A program made the translations under genes and the position numbers. Below the pieces are notes generated by a model, which saw only the letters and a list, made by a program, of their open reading frames with translations, was not told where the DNA came from and ran no database searches. This document shows, piece after piece, positions 32,223 to 42,558 of a stretch of DNA of 64,000 bases. Each line of letters begins with the position of its first letter. The stretch's first letter is position 1. The stretch comes from Zygaena filipendulae. Taxonomy: Eukaryota; Arthropoda; Insecta; Lepidoptera; Zygaenidae. Location: the NCBI GenBank assembly GCA_907165275.2, contig OU015649.1, positions 13,918,001 to 13,982,000 of the forward strand, given 5' to 3'.

Positions 32223-32822
32223 TAATACTATAATATTGATATCATTATCCCGTTGTTAGATGTTATAAATTGAGTTAAGACTATAGATTCCGTATTTAGA
32301 ATAGTCAATTGATAGTAAGGATTGAAAAAATATTCAAAAACTAGCACAGTTTTTTTTATAAGACATTTGAAGTTGAAATTCTGAAAAAGCTTGATTTGTG
32401 CAAAAGCATTTATAAAAAATTTTGAGTGAAAAAAAAAACACACTTTTACTTGCTATAGATTTTTATATTACATTATTATAGATTAAGATGTATGAAATTA
32501 TAGAAAATTGACCATTTATTGATCAATTATGATCGCGGACGAAATTTTTTCACCCGAATTTACAAAACCTCGTATATCACGGAAACTAAATGCCGTGAAC
32601 TGATACCTTTTAGCTTGGACGCCCACATATAATATGCTTATCGATTCCTCGAAAGTCAATGCAAAGTTCACCAGCGAATGCTTTAGGCATGGACTATACA
32701 ATGTTATATAAACAGAACAAAGGAGATGCGGCCGACGCGGCGGAGCGTGCTTGTATCTTGAATTTAAAATTTTACATTAATATTATTATTACTTGCACGG
32801 AATATTATCACTGTTAGAGAGT
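32223..32822. other. Unique AT-rich DNA
   Basis: No gene or repeat is recognised. Confidence 0.45.
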
Positions 32823-33000
32823 TGGTCACACGAGCGAATTTATTTAAGGCCTCTACTTTAAAACCTTATTTCCACTAAACGGCTATCTCGAATTTATTCG
32901 CTAGTCGCGATTGCTTCAATGGAAATTGGTATATGACTATCTGAATAAATAGGAATCGCCCGCAACCAGGCTCTTAGTGAAAATAAGGGTCTAAGGTTGA
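32823..33000. mobile_element. Possible degenerate inverted-repeat element family F
   Basis: AACCTTATTTCCACTAA (about 32861-32878) is roughly inverted as TTAGTGAAAATAAGGGT (about 32976-32992). The adjoining GGTCACACGAGCGAATTTAT recurs nearly exactly as GGTCACACGAGCGGATTTAT at about 33489-33508. This indicates an old dispersed repeat with uncertain boundaries. Confidence 0.4.
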
Positions 33001-33746
33001 TCACGCTATTTCGTTATTTATTTATTTAAATAAATATTTAAATAACGATAAAATTACTAAAACAAAAACGTAAGACGCCACCAATTTGTTTTTAGTTTTC
33101 TTTTGGTCGCGTCGCTCGTTGAACTACTAAATAACAGTTGAATTTGACATCTTCAAAATAATAATGAACGCTTTGTTTTGGCAATGCCGTTATGAAATAG
33201 CGCGGTCGATCAAACTACACCTACCTACGTACCTATAATCACATGTTTTGAAATATTTCATTTAAAAAGGAATCGATTTACCGATTTTTAAGCTAGGTCA
33301 AATCACACAAATACAATTTTGTTTTAACGATAACTCTATATTGCAACGTAATGATATTATGTATTGATATTACTTTTGAATTTCGTTGACGAGGGTGGAG
33401 CCTGTTTTTGATGTAAATTCTAAGAGCCTTAAACTAAAATAAAGTAACTAAACTTATTGTCGTCACCTTCATGGAATATTAACATTTCACTAAAGCGACG
33501 GTCACACGAGCGGATTTATTTAAATAACACTCTTCGGTCGCAGGCTCGGGTCCCATAGCACGAAAGCGTGAAAGGTCGCGAGTCTGCACCTTCAACTGTT
33601 TATGTTATACTCTAGCGGGAGACGCAACTTTAGATACGGCTTTGGTGAGCGGTCTAATTGATAAGCGGAAGCGGGCAAAGTTACCGTGGTTCACACAGAC
33701 AAATCATCAGTATTTTTCACATTTAATCCTTCCGAATTATTTATAA
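33001..33746. other. Unique DNA with one recurrence of a family F phrase
   Basis: No gene is seen. The GGTCACACGAGCG phrase lies near 33489. The part at 33530-33690 is slightly GC-richer. Confidence 0.4.
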
Positions 33747-33953
33747 CTAGTTGTGCCCCGCAGTTTCACCCGCGTTAATTTCAGAGTTCCAGGATAAAAA
33801 GTACCCTATGTGTTAATCTGATGTATAAGCTATATTATTGTAAAGTTTCATTTACATCCATCCAGTAGTTTTTGCGTGAAAGAGTAACAAACATCCATCC
33901 ATCCATCCAATCATACATACTTACAAACTTTCGCGTTTATAATATTAGTAGGA
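33747..33953 (-). mobile_element. Helitron-like element, subtype A
   Basis: The plus strand runs CTAGTTGTGCCCCGCAGTTT ... CATCCATCCAGTAGTTTTTG ... CGTTTATAATATTAGTAGGA. It contains a (CATC)n expansion (about 33893-33908), so the 5' region hosts a small microsatellite. The CCCGCGGGAATTCC block is deleted. Confidence 0.87.
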
Positions 33954-34571
33954 TCAGTTTGAAATACCGAGATTTTCAGTAGGTTCTGTGTGCATGAATT
34001 TCAGGATTTTCCCTAAAATTCCTCGATGTGTTGGCATATCATCAATACCGAGTTAATGCTCCATTGCGACATTAAAATCAAACCAACCAATAAAATAACA
34101 ATCACACTTTCGCATTTATAATATTTATGGTAGGGGTTTGTACAACTGTTATACAGCTTATATGGTCTGCTTAACTCAGTCGTTAAGATTTATGAAGTTA
34201 GCTGTATAACACTAACACGTAAACACGCTATAAGTAGACATATATAAGTTTACAATATAGATGATAGTATATATACCCACTTGTAATAGACTTTAGGAGT
34301 TTCACTAACTTCCAGCCGAACCGCATATTTTGGTACTGATTAAATTTGTTGTGAGTTTACAAGACATCGCTGATTTCTCACGGGACCACCGGGCCATCGT
34401 AAATGTGCCAGTTTACGGTTACCGGTGGTCCGTTTTACTGCACAGCATAAAACAAATTGCTCTATTGTCTGTCCGCAGATTTTGTATCGTAATGTTTTTT
34501 GAACTTTGGACGAAAACTTTTTTCTCATAGGAAAATATTGTGTATCAACATTTAATTTTATTTATTGTATA
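33954..34571. other. Mostly unique DNA with an HLE 5' scrap
   Basis: CAATCACACTTTCGCATTTA then TAATATTTATGGTAG at about 34096-34132 is a reversed HLE 5' end without its body. Nothing else is recognised. Confidence 0.45.
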
Positions 34572-34730
34572 CTAGCTGTGCCCCGCGGTTTTACAATTAC
34601 CTTATGTCCTTCTCTGTACCCTTGACAACGTTCATGCCAAATTTTATCCAAATCCGTTCAACTGTTTTTGCGTGATTGAGTAACAAACATCGAAACATCC
34701 ACACTCTAGCATTTGTAATATTAGTAGGAT
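34572..34730 (-). mobile_element. Helitron-like element, subtype A, internal deletion
   Basis: The 3' end CTAGCTGTGCCCCGCGGTTT passes straight to TACAATTACCTTATGTCCTT, so about 40 bp containing the CCCGCGGGAATTCC block are deleted. The 5' end TTGTAATATTAGTAGGA is intact. Confidence 0.87.
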
Positions 34731-34951
34731 TCACATGATTATGGAAACAGAATAAAATAAAGATAACTTTGTAAGATAAAGTAAAATAATCCGGCAAGAC
34801 AAGTCTTATTATTTAATTTTAGCACAATCGAAAACAGTCGTCTGAAAGATTGCATTTCCTCATGAAAGGTTTTAAGGATAATATACAGAAAAACACTCCA
34901 AACTTTATAAGTGACTGTTTATGGCACTTTTTGGTATCAAGTTGAAATACT

Positions 34952-34981
34952 CTTGTTTCGATTATAATTAATCGAAACAAG
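34952..34981. other. Perfect hairpin with 13-bp arms
   Basis: CTTGTTTCGATTA and its exact reverse complement TAATCGAAACAAG flank the four bases TAAT. The centre forms TAATTA-like homeodomain cores. It is too short for a typical miRNA precursor. Confidence 0.75.
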
Positions 34982-36139
34982 AATTGACTATATTTTTCAT
35001 GTTTTCTTATAGAATTTTTTGAATAGTTTTTTTTTTTAACAGACTGATGCTTATTAGAGCCCCCTATAAAGGCCATTAGCATTTACCTAACTTATTTTAT
35101 TATTTCACAACGTATCTGCATACATAGTAGGCGATCAATCAGACTCGCTTCCCGTTTATCACTCGACGCTCGCACTCGAATAGTCCGATGGCACCGCATG
35201 CATAAACACAATTTTATACGCAGGTGTATTGAATCCAATAGTGCATTACGTATGTACATACCTTAACATCGCCGTCCTGACGTTTGTTTAGCAGTTTGTT
35301 GTTTTATGTGTGTGTGTTTGTGCGTTAGAAGGTGTTTGTGTGATGGTGTGACGAGGAAGAACGGGGCACGTTGTGTTTCGTAAATATAAAGGGGTTTATT
35401 GTGTCTTTCCTCCAGAGAATAGACTTTAGGGCTCGGCTATAAAATACTTTCAGTATAAGGATGTGTTTACACTGAGCTTATAGTGGAGCCGACACTGAGC
35501 CACTCACAGCATCAATTCGGTGACTAACGAGCTCAGCACACTGACGTTTCTGGGCGTATTGTTGCTGAATAGTTGAATTTGCACGCGTAATTTCGTTGTT
35601 CGCTGAATGAGTTCGTAACGTTAAGGCACAAACTGCGTACTTTGCGCGTAGTGGAAATTCTTTATTCTAAAATTAGCATTGAACGCGGATTGCCGAAATG
35701 AACCACCATCTTGTGATGACGCACGTTAAACAAAGTTTTGAAAATAATCAAGGAAAATGTCACATCCGGATCTTCGGTCTCTAGTGGAGGGTGTATTGTA
35801 ATACCTACTTCTTTCTTCAATAAAGACGAAGTTGCTTGATCATTATTTAGTGGAAATATTGAGTTTGTAAGTATAGTAATTTTTGCATAGATTCAAGTAA
35901 ATTTACGCTTGAGAAATTCTTAGAAGACTGGCTCGGTTGCTGTTCAAGAAAAATATTTGTGTTATTTCCCTATAGATACTGCTCGAATAATGAGAACACT
36001 GATCGCCGTTTTAGTTGTTTTTCTTTGGAAAAATAATTTCTAATGTTTTGGAAAAGAACACAAATTCGCGTTCTTGCATTTCAAAAATTACGGCACAATT
36101 CTTTTATTGCATCGCAATATAAAACAGAAACATAACGTT

Positions 36140-36263
36140 TGTAGTGCCGCGAGCGAGTGGGGACGGGCACGGGGTTTGCATGCGCAAGCGCATTCGATTT
36201 GCGCTGCACGTGTCCCGGCGACGCTGGCAGCATTTGGCACGGGTGTGCAGTGTGCACTATAAA
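36140..36263 (+). promoter_or_regulatory. Possible core promoter
   Basis: A GC-rich segment carries TTGCATGCGCAAGCGCATTC (NRF1-like), an E-box CACGTG (about 36208) and TATAAA at 36258-36263. No downstream exon can be recognised, so this stays speculative. Confidence 0.2.
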
Positions 36264-36464
36264 GTGACACATTGACACAGAAGCGTGTATGCATTTAAAG
36301 CACCCTTCGTGTCACCTTTAATATTTTTGAAACTGAAAGAATTGAACAAAACAAACGATCCAAATCTACCTAGAATACCTACGCGATTCTGTACATTAAA
36401 TATTTTTAACGAAAGTTAAGAGGGGGCGATAAAAGAAGAGTAACCACAATTTTTTTTTAAATTC

Positions 36465-36625
36465 TTTTCTGTCTGTCTGTCTATTCGCGATAATCTCCGA
36501 ATCTACTTGACGGATTATGCTTAGCTTGGAGCAACATATAGGCTTTGTTTCATTTAAATCGGATACCGGGAAAAAAGTTGTTAGAATATAAAAACGTTTC
36601 ACGCGGAACTGTGGGGCACAGCTAG
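36465..36625 (+). mobile_element. Helitron-like element, short variant
   Basis: A (CTGT)n run opens the element, then TACTTGACGGATTATGCTTA. The end is CACGCGGAACTGTGGGGCAC then AGCTAG, with CTAG at 36622-36625. The 5' boundary is uncertain. Confidence 0.65.
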
Positions 36626-36843
36626 CCTCAAATATCTTTGCAGGTTCTATCAGGGAGTTCTAGTGTAATCTTTCGGCTTTATCTTCTGACCCTCATCATA
36701 ATTTTCGTACTTGTAACAACAAAACAAATTGGTCTAACGCCGACAGTCCTGCCAAAATTAATTTCAATCGAATACTAGCACAAGTGGTTGAGAAATGGTT
36801 TGCAAATTTTAATAAATTTTAATAAATACATAATATAAGAATA

Positions 36844-37010
36844 CTAGCTGTTCCATGCAGTTTCACTAGCTTTAATTTATTCGGGAGTATTTATCCTTTC
36901 TTAGTTGTCTTCTGCCTATACTATCTACCTGTTGAATTTCAGCTGCACCGGTCACGTAATTTTTGAAATTTCGTGTTGAGTCAGTAGTTTTTCATGCACT
37001 TTTATATACA
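36844..37010 (-). mobile_element. Helitron-like element, old copy
   Basis: The plus-strand 3' end is CTAGCTGTTCCATGCAGTTT then CACTAGCTTTAATTT. The remainder is diverged, with only TCAGTAGTTTTTCATGCACT recognisable near the 5' side. Confidence 0.6.
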
Positions 37011-37818
37011 TGTTATTATAATGGTATCTTGTAGATTACAAGTAAATAAATAAAGGCTTGAACAAATTAACTACTTGGCCGCTTAAGTTCATACAAATTA
37101 AGGAAGGCTAAAGAGGTTTAGCTACTAAATTACGAGGGCTTTCAAAGTAATTCGGTACAAGTATTGATTGTGTGTTGTACGTACATTATCCTCCGATACT
37201 ATAGCTATTCCAATATGTAGTAGGTCTTCAATGCTCTAGCGACCGAATAGATGTTAATAGAATTCAATGAACAGCGATGGTAAGAGAATAAATGTATAAT
37301 AACATTATGCCAAGTGTTCTTGGACGGTTTTGAATGGACGAGTGGACATTTCTTATGTTCACGAGTGCCATCGCTTTTTATAGTGAGAATGGAAGAAATA
37401 CCGCATTCAAATCACTCTGAATAGTCTAGGTAACTAGTTATGCTATTCGAATAGTGGTCGTATTTCAGAGTCAGTAGTGTTTTAAAACGGTTCGTTTAGC
37501 CTTTCAAAGGCAAATAAATATGAACGCATGTTGGTAAATACGTACATACTTACATAATATTATGATAAGTGGCCAGTATCTTTACGCCAATTTAGTTTTA
37601 GTGTTGTCAACATAATATAGTTTCTAGATGAATTAAAATGAACATGAACTTGCCTATATTTTGTTTCAAGGTGAGCATGACCGCATGATAATCCGTTCAG
37701 TAGTTCCGAAGATTAGCATGAACAGACACGCGGATTCTACGCATACTCAATTTTACATTATTTAAAACAATAATTTCATAATTCATGAGTTTCAAATGGC
37801 TGGATATACGTAGGATAT
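37011..37818. other. Unique DNA with an HLE scrap
   Basis: ATGATAATCCGTTCAGTAGT near 37685 is an isolated reversed HLE phrase. I see nothing else. Confidence 0.4.
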
Positions 37819-37966
37819 AGGAATTCCCGCGGGAACTCCGGAATTAATGCGGGGAACAGCTAATCACCGTAAACTACTGTCAGTGTCAGGGGTACAAAGA
37901 AGGACATACAGAGTGCGTTTTTGCTGCTGCGAAATTACCGCGGATGAAATCGCGGGGGACAGCTAG
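37819..37966 (+). mobile_element. Composite Helitron-like element (HLE-C dimer), 5'-truncated
   Basis: It reads GAATTCCCGCGGGAACTCCG ... GGGGAACAGCTAA, passes through TCACCGTAAACTACTGTCAG, and continues to a second 3' end GAAATCGCGGGGGACAGCTA then G (CTAG 37963-37966). The join is the same as in the copies at 65-226 and 56487-56756, here in plus orientation. Confidence 0.82.
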
Positions 37967-38583
37967 TATAATAATAAAACTGTAACTGCTTACTTGCGTT
38001 TCCACTGAACACAAAGAGAAAGTAATAAGTAATTGAGCTAAAAACAAACTAAAGACCAATAATACTTAATGTTTATTGGGATTTCTGTCTGTATGTTACT
38101 ACGCGTATCATTTCAAAACTGTGTTACAGCCGCTGCAAGTACAAAATCTATAAAGTCCATCTGTTTATTCATTTTGCATCTATAATATCTGAGTCATGCG
38201 AAAATCCGAACCGACCAACAAGAATACAAAGGTAATTCCATTCGAGATCGTCTTTTGTCAGTCACTCAGCTAAACCAATCTCACTCAATGATTCATCAAA
38301 AATATTTGTTAGTGCTCATTCAAGAGATATGAGCAAACACTTGTACGTGAAGATAAAGACAATTGGAAAACAGAGAACATGACCGCGAGGCGAAACGTTC
38401 CGTTATGAACAAATAGCAAACACTCAACTATTTCCAACCGTTGCCGCGTTGATGACAGAATTATATACGTAGAACCTTATACGTACTTAAGTAGTTATAA
38501 AATAAACAAGTTTGCCGTCTGCTCTGCTAGTTACCGAATCGTAAGTAGACTTTAATTTTGTCACATGTACTAGCTACTACTAA
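37967..38583. other. Unique DNA, nothing recognised
   Basis: AT-rich DNA with no recognised gene or repeat. Confidence 0.45.
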
Positions 38584-39171
38584 CTAGCTGTCCCGCGCGG
38601 TTTCACCCGCGATAATTTCGAAGTTCCCGCGGAATTTTTCCATACAAACTTTGCAACCCTTTTTCATCCTCTTTGGGATTGAATTTTCAAAAATCCTTTC
38701 TTATCGGATGCCTACGTCATACAAAGAGCACACCCTCCAAGTTTCAGGTCTCTACGATCAGCGGTTTAGGCTGCTCGTTGATCCATCAGTCATTCAGGAC
38801 AAAGCATTTTATATACGTGTTAATGAATTAACTGAAAACTAGAAAGTAGTCAGAATCGACTTCCGAATCGATCGCACCATGTTTTAATATAGGTTATATT
38901 TTTTAATTTTTACTAGCCCATGTCTAAATGATTTATAATACAATATTTGGCGCATACGCCGCCGCCCGTAGCAAGAAACGTAGACATAGGTGCGGGCGTA
39001 GCGCTTGCAATTGCGTAAATAGGTCACCTCCAAACTAATGTTGAATAACCTATATACTATTAATTTTTTCGACATAATATATATTTTAGTCACATTATTG
39101 TTTATTTTTTGAAATGGGGTGTATCAGGTTTTTAGTTAATTCATTAACACGTTGTATAAGTATAGATAGAT
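38584..39171 (-). mobile_element. Helitron-like element subtype B, split by a MITE
   Basis: The 3' end (CTAGCTGTCCCGCGCGGTTT) and body lie at 38584-38811, matching the reverse of 31987-32222. The AT-rich 5' terminus is interrupted by the family C MITE at 38812-39156. A remnant TAAGTATAGATAGA follows at about 39157-39171. The HLE is therefore older than the MITE insertion. Confidence 0.82.
38812..39156. mobile_element. MITE family C, copy 2, nested in an HLE
   Basis: The ends TATACGTGTTAATGAATTAA and the complement of TTAATTCATTAACACGTTGT match those of the copy at 2980-3329. It sits in the TATATA tract of the HLE's 5' terminus, which agrees with TA target choice. The two copies have opposite internal orientation and differ in the GC-rich core. 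Confidence 0.87.
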
Positions 39172-39649
39172 GATCTTAGTACTTACATCACTCTCCCGAA
39201 TTTCCAGCTCAGTCGTCATATTGCGTGAAATATCTGCGAAACAAATGAGAATAATATGTGAATTTCGATGCAGATTAGGTGCTGTGTGATGTGCTCGTAA
39301 TGAATTTTACAATAGTTACACAGAAAGCATTGACTTGTAATGATTTCGCGTTGTATTGTCCATGCTTAGTTTGGGAGGTTGGTTACAAATCTAATCTTCA
39401 AGTGGGAAGACAGACAGAATGAAATTGCAGCTGTCGACGACAATTAGCGCTACTTGCAATGCGCACGCGACGGCGCAAGAGGTCGAGTAACGGTACCACA
39501 ATAAATCCGATAAGTCCTCGTATGCAACTGTATCCTACGGAACGTTATAAGTACTTAATACTTGATACAGTTAATTATTATTAAAATATGATACGCTTAA
39601 AATATTAAGTATCATTTGTTGCTTCCATACGGTATTCTTCAGTTAATAT
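39172..39649. other. Unique DNA, nothing recognised
   Basis: No gene or repeat is recognised. Confidence 0.4.
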
Positions 39650-39811
39650 ACGAGCTGTTTTCTGCAGTTTCACCCTTAATTTCGGAGTTGCCGGGGGAAT
39701 TCTGGGATAAAATGAACCCAATGTCCTTAACTGTACCCTCGATAACGTGTATGTAAAATTTCATGATGATCGGTTGAGTGGTTAAACCGTGAAAGCGTAA
39801 CAAACAAACAG
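39650..39811 (-). mobile_element. Helitron-like element, subtype A
   Basis: The plus strand reads GAGCTGTTTTCTGCAGTTTC, GCCGGGGGAATTCTGGGATA, AAATTTCATGATGATCGGTT and GTGAAAGCGTAACAAACAAA. The CTAG end is mutated and the 5' tip is missing. Confidence 0.75.
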
Positions 39812-39903
39812 TTCTTAAGTGTAGTTTAGTTTTAATATTGTGCAATATAAGCAGACGTAACCAATATACATATATAAAATATATGTTGTGCTGTTTATTC
39901 AGT

Positions 39904-39950
39904 ACTAGTTTTAGCCAGCGGTTTCGCTCGCGTGAGGTTTGTAAGTGCAC
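39904..39950 (-). mobile_element. Other Helitron-like 3' end
   Basis: CTAGTTTTAGCCAGCGGTTT then CGCTCGCGTGAG resembles the reversed 3' end of a second common lepidopteran Helitron-like family, distinct from the types above. Only this end is present. Confidence 0.45.
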
Positions 39951-40554
39951 TGGTGACAATTTTGTGTGCTCAACTTTATGTTTTTTTTTTCTATTTGTAA
40001 TCCTCTCTCCTAAATAAATACTTCACTTAGGACTACCAACAGCAACGATGCTGTCATTGAAAAGTTATCCATTGAATACCGCAGTTATTAGCGGAATACA
40101 TTTGCACGTAACCATACTTTTCGTAACCGATCGACGCGTGTGTCGATGACTTCTGTGAATGGCGTTTCCGTTAGTAGGTACCTACTGCCATTCGATACTG
40201 ACAGACGCACAAACAATGTCGACTGCCATGTCTGAAGTGGTGGGAACTGATGCTCGTCACATTTTTAGTGCATTTAATGAGCCATTGAATGGAAAACATT
40301 GATTACTGCATCAATGCCAATAGGTCTCGCAAGAAATACGTATAAACATTATTATTATGAAAGAAGTAAAGTTTGTTTGGATGTAGTGGATAACCTCTGG
40401 AACTACGAAACCGATTCCTAAAATTTTTTCGCTGATAGGAAGCCAACCCTTGTAATGTTTCTAAGTCGTATAGGACACTTTTCATGACGATGAGTTCCCA
40501 AAGGAATTATGAAACTGTAAATTCCTTCCTTCTGCTCTCACTCAAAAGTATCGT
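39951..40554. other. Unique DNA, nothing recognised
   Basis: No gene or repeat is recognised. Confidence 0.4.
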
Positions 40555-40757
40555 TTGGGTACTTAGTGGTTTAGTTAACGCGTGTCGCGGGTTCGAATCC
40601 CGCATCAGGGCAGATATTCATTTGAACATTTTTGTTTTACCCTAAACGTGTGTATGTACTTACAACAACAAAAATAGTTTATAAAAATATCTGATACCCA
40701 CAGTGCAACCTCTGCTTGGTACAGGACCGGATGATGTTATGTGATACTGTCCAATAG
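40555..40757 (+). mobile_element. tRNA-derived SINE with a perfect B box
   Basis: TACTTAGTGGTTTAGTTAAC followed by GGTTCGAATCC (40590-40600) gives an A-box-like and a perfect B-box element of a Pol III promoter. The body contains TGATACCCACAGTGCAACCT, TGCTTGGTACAGGACC and GGATGATGTTATGTGATACT. That layout is related to the SINE pieces at 41356 and 54740. A and B boxes are closer together than in tRNA genes and no cloverleaf can be drawn, so this is a SINE rather than a tRNA. Confidence 0.72.
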
Positions 40758-41355
40758 TACCTCGATAATCAAGATCATGTCAGATTAATTTACTACTTAA
40801 GTATTATCCACTATTTTTTATGAAAAGTAGTGGATAATACTTTACTTATGAAATTGCCTATCTAATTAGTTCACTTCTGTAATCAAAGAGCGCAAACCCT
40901 ATGGTTGTCGAAGTTGAATTAATACACGGAACTAGCGCGGCACGAACCGCGAACACAAAATACACAAAATAAACACAAGCCAGTTGTAATTGAACGGTAC
41001 TCATTAGTGCGTATATATCTACGATTGGTATGTAAAAGATTCACTTGTACGTCGGCTGAAAGACAGTAAAACACCGGCGAGACGACTCGATCGGTATAAT
41101 TTAGTAGTAATGAGCACCATGAATCAGAAGCCAGGTGGTTGCCGCGACGTCTCGGCCGGTTCGGGTGTGGTTTAGAACACAAGAGATAGCGGTTATGGTG
41201 CTGTATGCAACAGAAGTGGCAATCGGGCAGCCAATAATAAAACTATGACGTATGAGGCATACCTACAGGGATAAAAACCCCACCCGCTATAATACTAATT
41301 TGAAGTTAGTTAAAAAGTGGTGTTATTTGACAATACTCGTATTTATTTTTCATTT
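40758..41355. other. Unique DNA with a perfect hairpin
   Basis: Apart from the hairpin at 40799-40842, nothing is recognised. Confidence 0.4.
40799..40842. other. Perfect hairpin with 15-bp arms
   Basis: AAGTATTATCCACTA (40799-40813) and TAGTGGATAATACTT (40828-40842) are exact reverse complements around a 14-base loop. Such a perfect arm pair suggests a very small inverted duplication or an excision/insertion scar. Confidence 0.8.
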
Positions 41356-41440
41356 TATGTTTCCACGACACAAGCTTATAGCTTAGTTTGGGATCAAGTA
41401 GCTCTGTGTGTTGTGAAGTGGATTATTATTATTATTATAT
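41356..41440 (+). mobile_element. SINE 3' part with (ATT)n tail
   Basis: TTTCCACGACACAAGCTTAT then AGCTTAGTTTGGGATCAAGT and TGTGTTGTGAAGTGGATTAT match the 3' part of the minus-strand SINE at 31271-31478. The tail is (ATT)n at about 41422-41437. The tRNA-like head is missing. Confidence 0.75.
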
Positions 41441-42190
41441 TGTGCTTTTTTCTGTCCTATCGTCTTCCCACATGTTCTTCATTGAATTTGAAAAGTAGTC
41501 GTACACACAAAATTTGACACGCAATGGGCATCGATTATAAATGCAAATACTAAATACGGTACAAAAATTATATAGTAAAGTAATATTATTTAAAACGTCT
41601 ATACGAACCGCTATTGTTTATAACTTGGGTCGCAATCAATGGAACTTGTCGCCGACAAAAGATCAAGACACAAAAAGAGTTGAGTGATTTGTGGATTCCT
41701 GTTTCGTTGTGTTTACGTTTTTTTTTTTTCCGTCTGCGATGGGTTTTTATAATTTTCAGCTTCAAATAAAATACTTATCTATACACTAACCGATGGTTTT
41801 ACAAGTACGAGTTCCGGGAGTCCCTCAGAAACGCGTCGATTAACAGAGATGAAAGTGTACCTACTAACTACATAATATGCTATGCCAAGTTTCGTTAGAA
41901 TCGTAGTATAGTAACACTGGTAGAAAAGATGATATCTTAATTCGTTATTTATGTTGTTGTTGTTGAAATAAATGAAACAATGTAGAGTTAATACCGTGAT
42001 CGAAAATTGAAGCTCCAACCTGTAAAAAACCTGTAAAAAACGAATGTGTTTATCTACTTAGCTACACTTTTTGTCACTACTTTATCGTCCATGGGAAAAA
42101 ATGTTTTATTTCAATTGTAAAGCATTTTATGCCGAAAGACGGTGCCCTAGATAGTATTCGCAATAGCTTTAAATGAACAATAATGCTACT
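41441..42190. other. Unique DNA, nothing recognised
   Basis: A direct repeat of CCTGTAAAAAA lies at about 42018-42041. No gene is recognised. Confidence 0.4.
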
Positions 42191-42389
42191 TCCTACTAAT
42201 ATTATAAATGTGAAAGTGAGGATATTTGGATGTTTGTTACTCAATCACGCAAAAACGGCTCAACGGATTTGGATGAAATTTGGCATGCACGTTGTCAGGG
42301 GTACACAGAAAGTCATAGGGTACTTTTTATCTCGGAATTCCCGCGGGAACTCCGAAATTACCGCGGGTGAAACCGCGGGGCACAGCTAG
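42191..42389 (+). mobile_element. Helitron-like element, subtype A, best complete copy
   Basis: The element is 199 bp, starting TCCTACTAATATTATAAATG and ending AAACCGCGGGGCACAGCTAG. The 3' side contains CCCGCGGGAACTCCGAAATT and the hairpin CCGCGG-GTGAAA-CCGCGG, about 8 bp before the CTAG. The flanking bases are T at the left and T at the right, which fits the T/T insertion preference described for Helentrons. It has no coding capacity and would need enzymes supplied in trans. Confidence 0.93.
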
Positions 42390-42558
42390 TGAACAATAAT
42401 TATTTTACACATTTTCGCATAAATTTTCGCGAAACATTAATGACACATAATAATCCTCACGTTTATTAATGTGAAAATTTATTCATTCACATATTGATAC
42501 TAAAAAGTCATAAAATTTTAATTTATCATATGGATCGGGTATGGAAACAGGTAGGTAG

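Larger units (their letters stand above)
34731..36464. other. Unique stretch, with a hairpin and a possible promoter
   Basis: No gene is recognised. A perfect 13-bp hairpin lies at 34952-34981, and a GC-rich patch with a TATA-like box lies near 36140-36263. Open frames here have no known motifs. Confidence 0.45.

Noticed and set aside
33893..33908. Independent (CATC)n microsatellite
   Set aside because: It lies inside a Helitron-like element and is treated as expansion of that element's own sequence.
40561..40610. Functional tRNA gene
   Set aside because: A perfect B box is present but no acceptor, D or anticodon stems can be drawn and the A-to-B spacing is wrong. The downstream body is that of a SINE.
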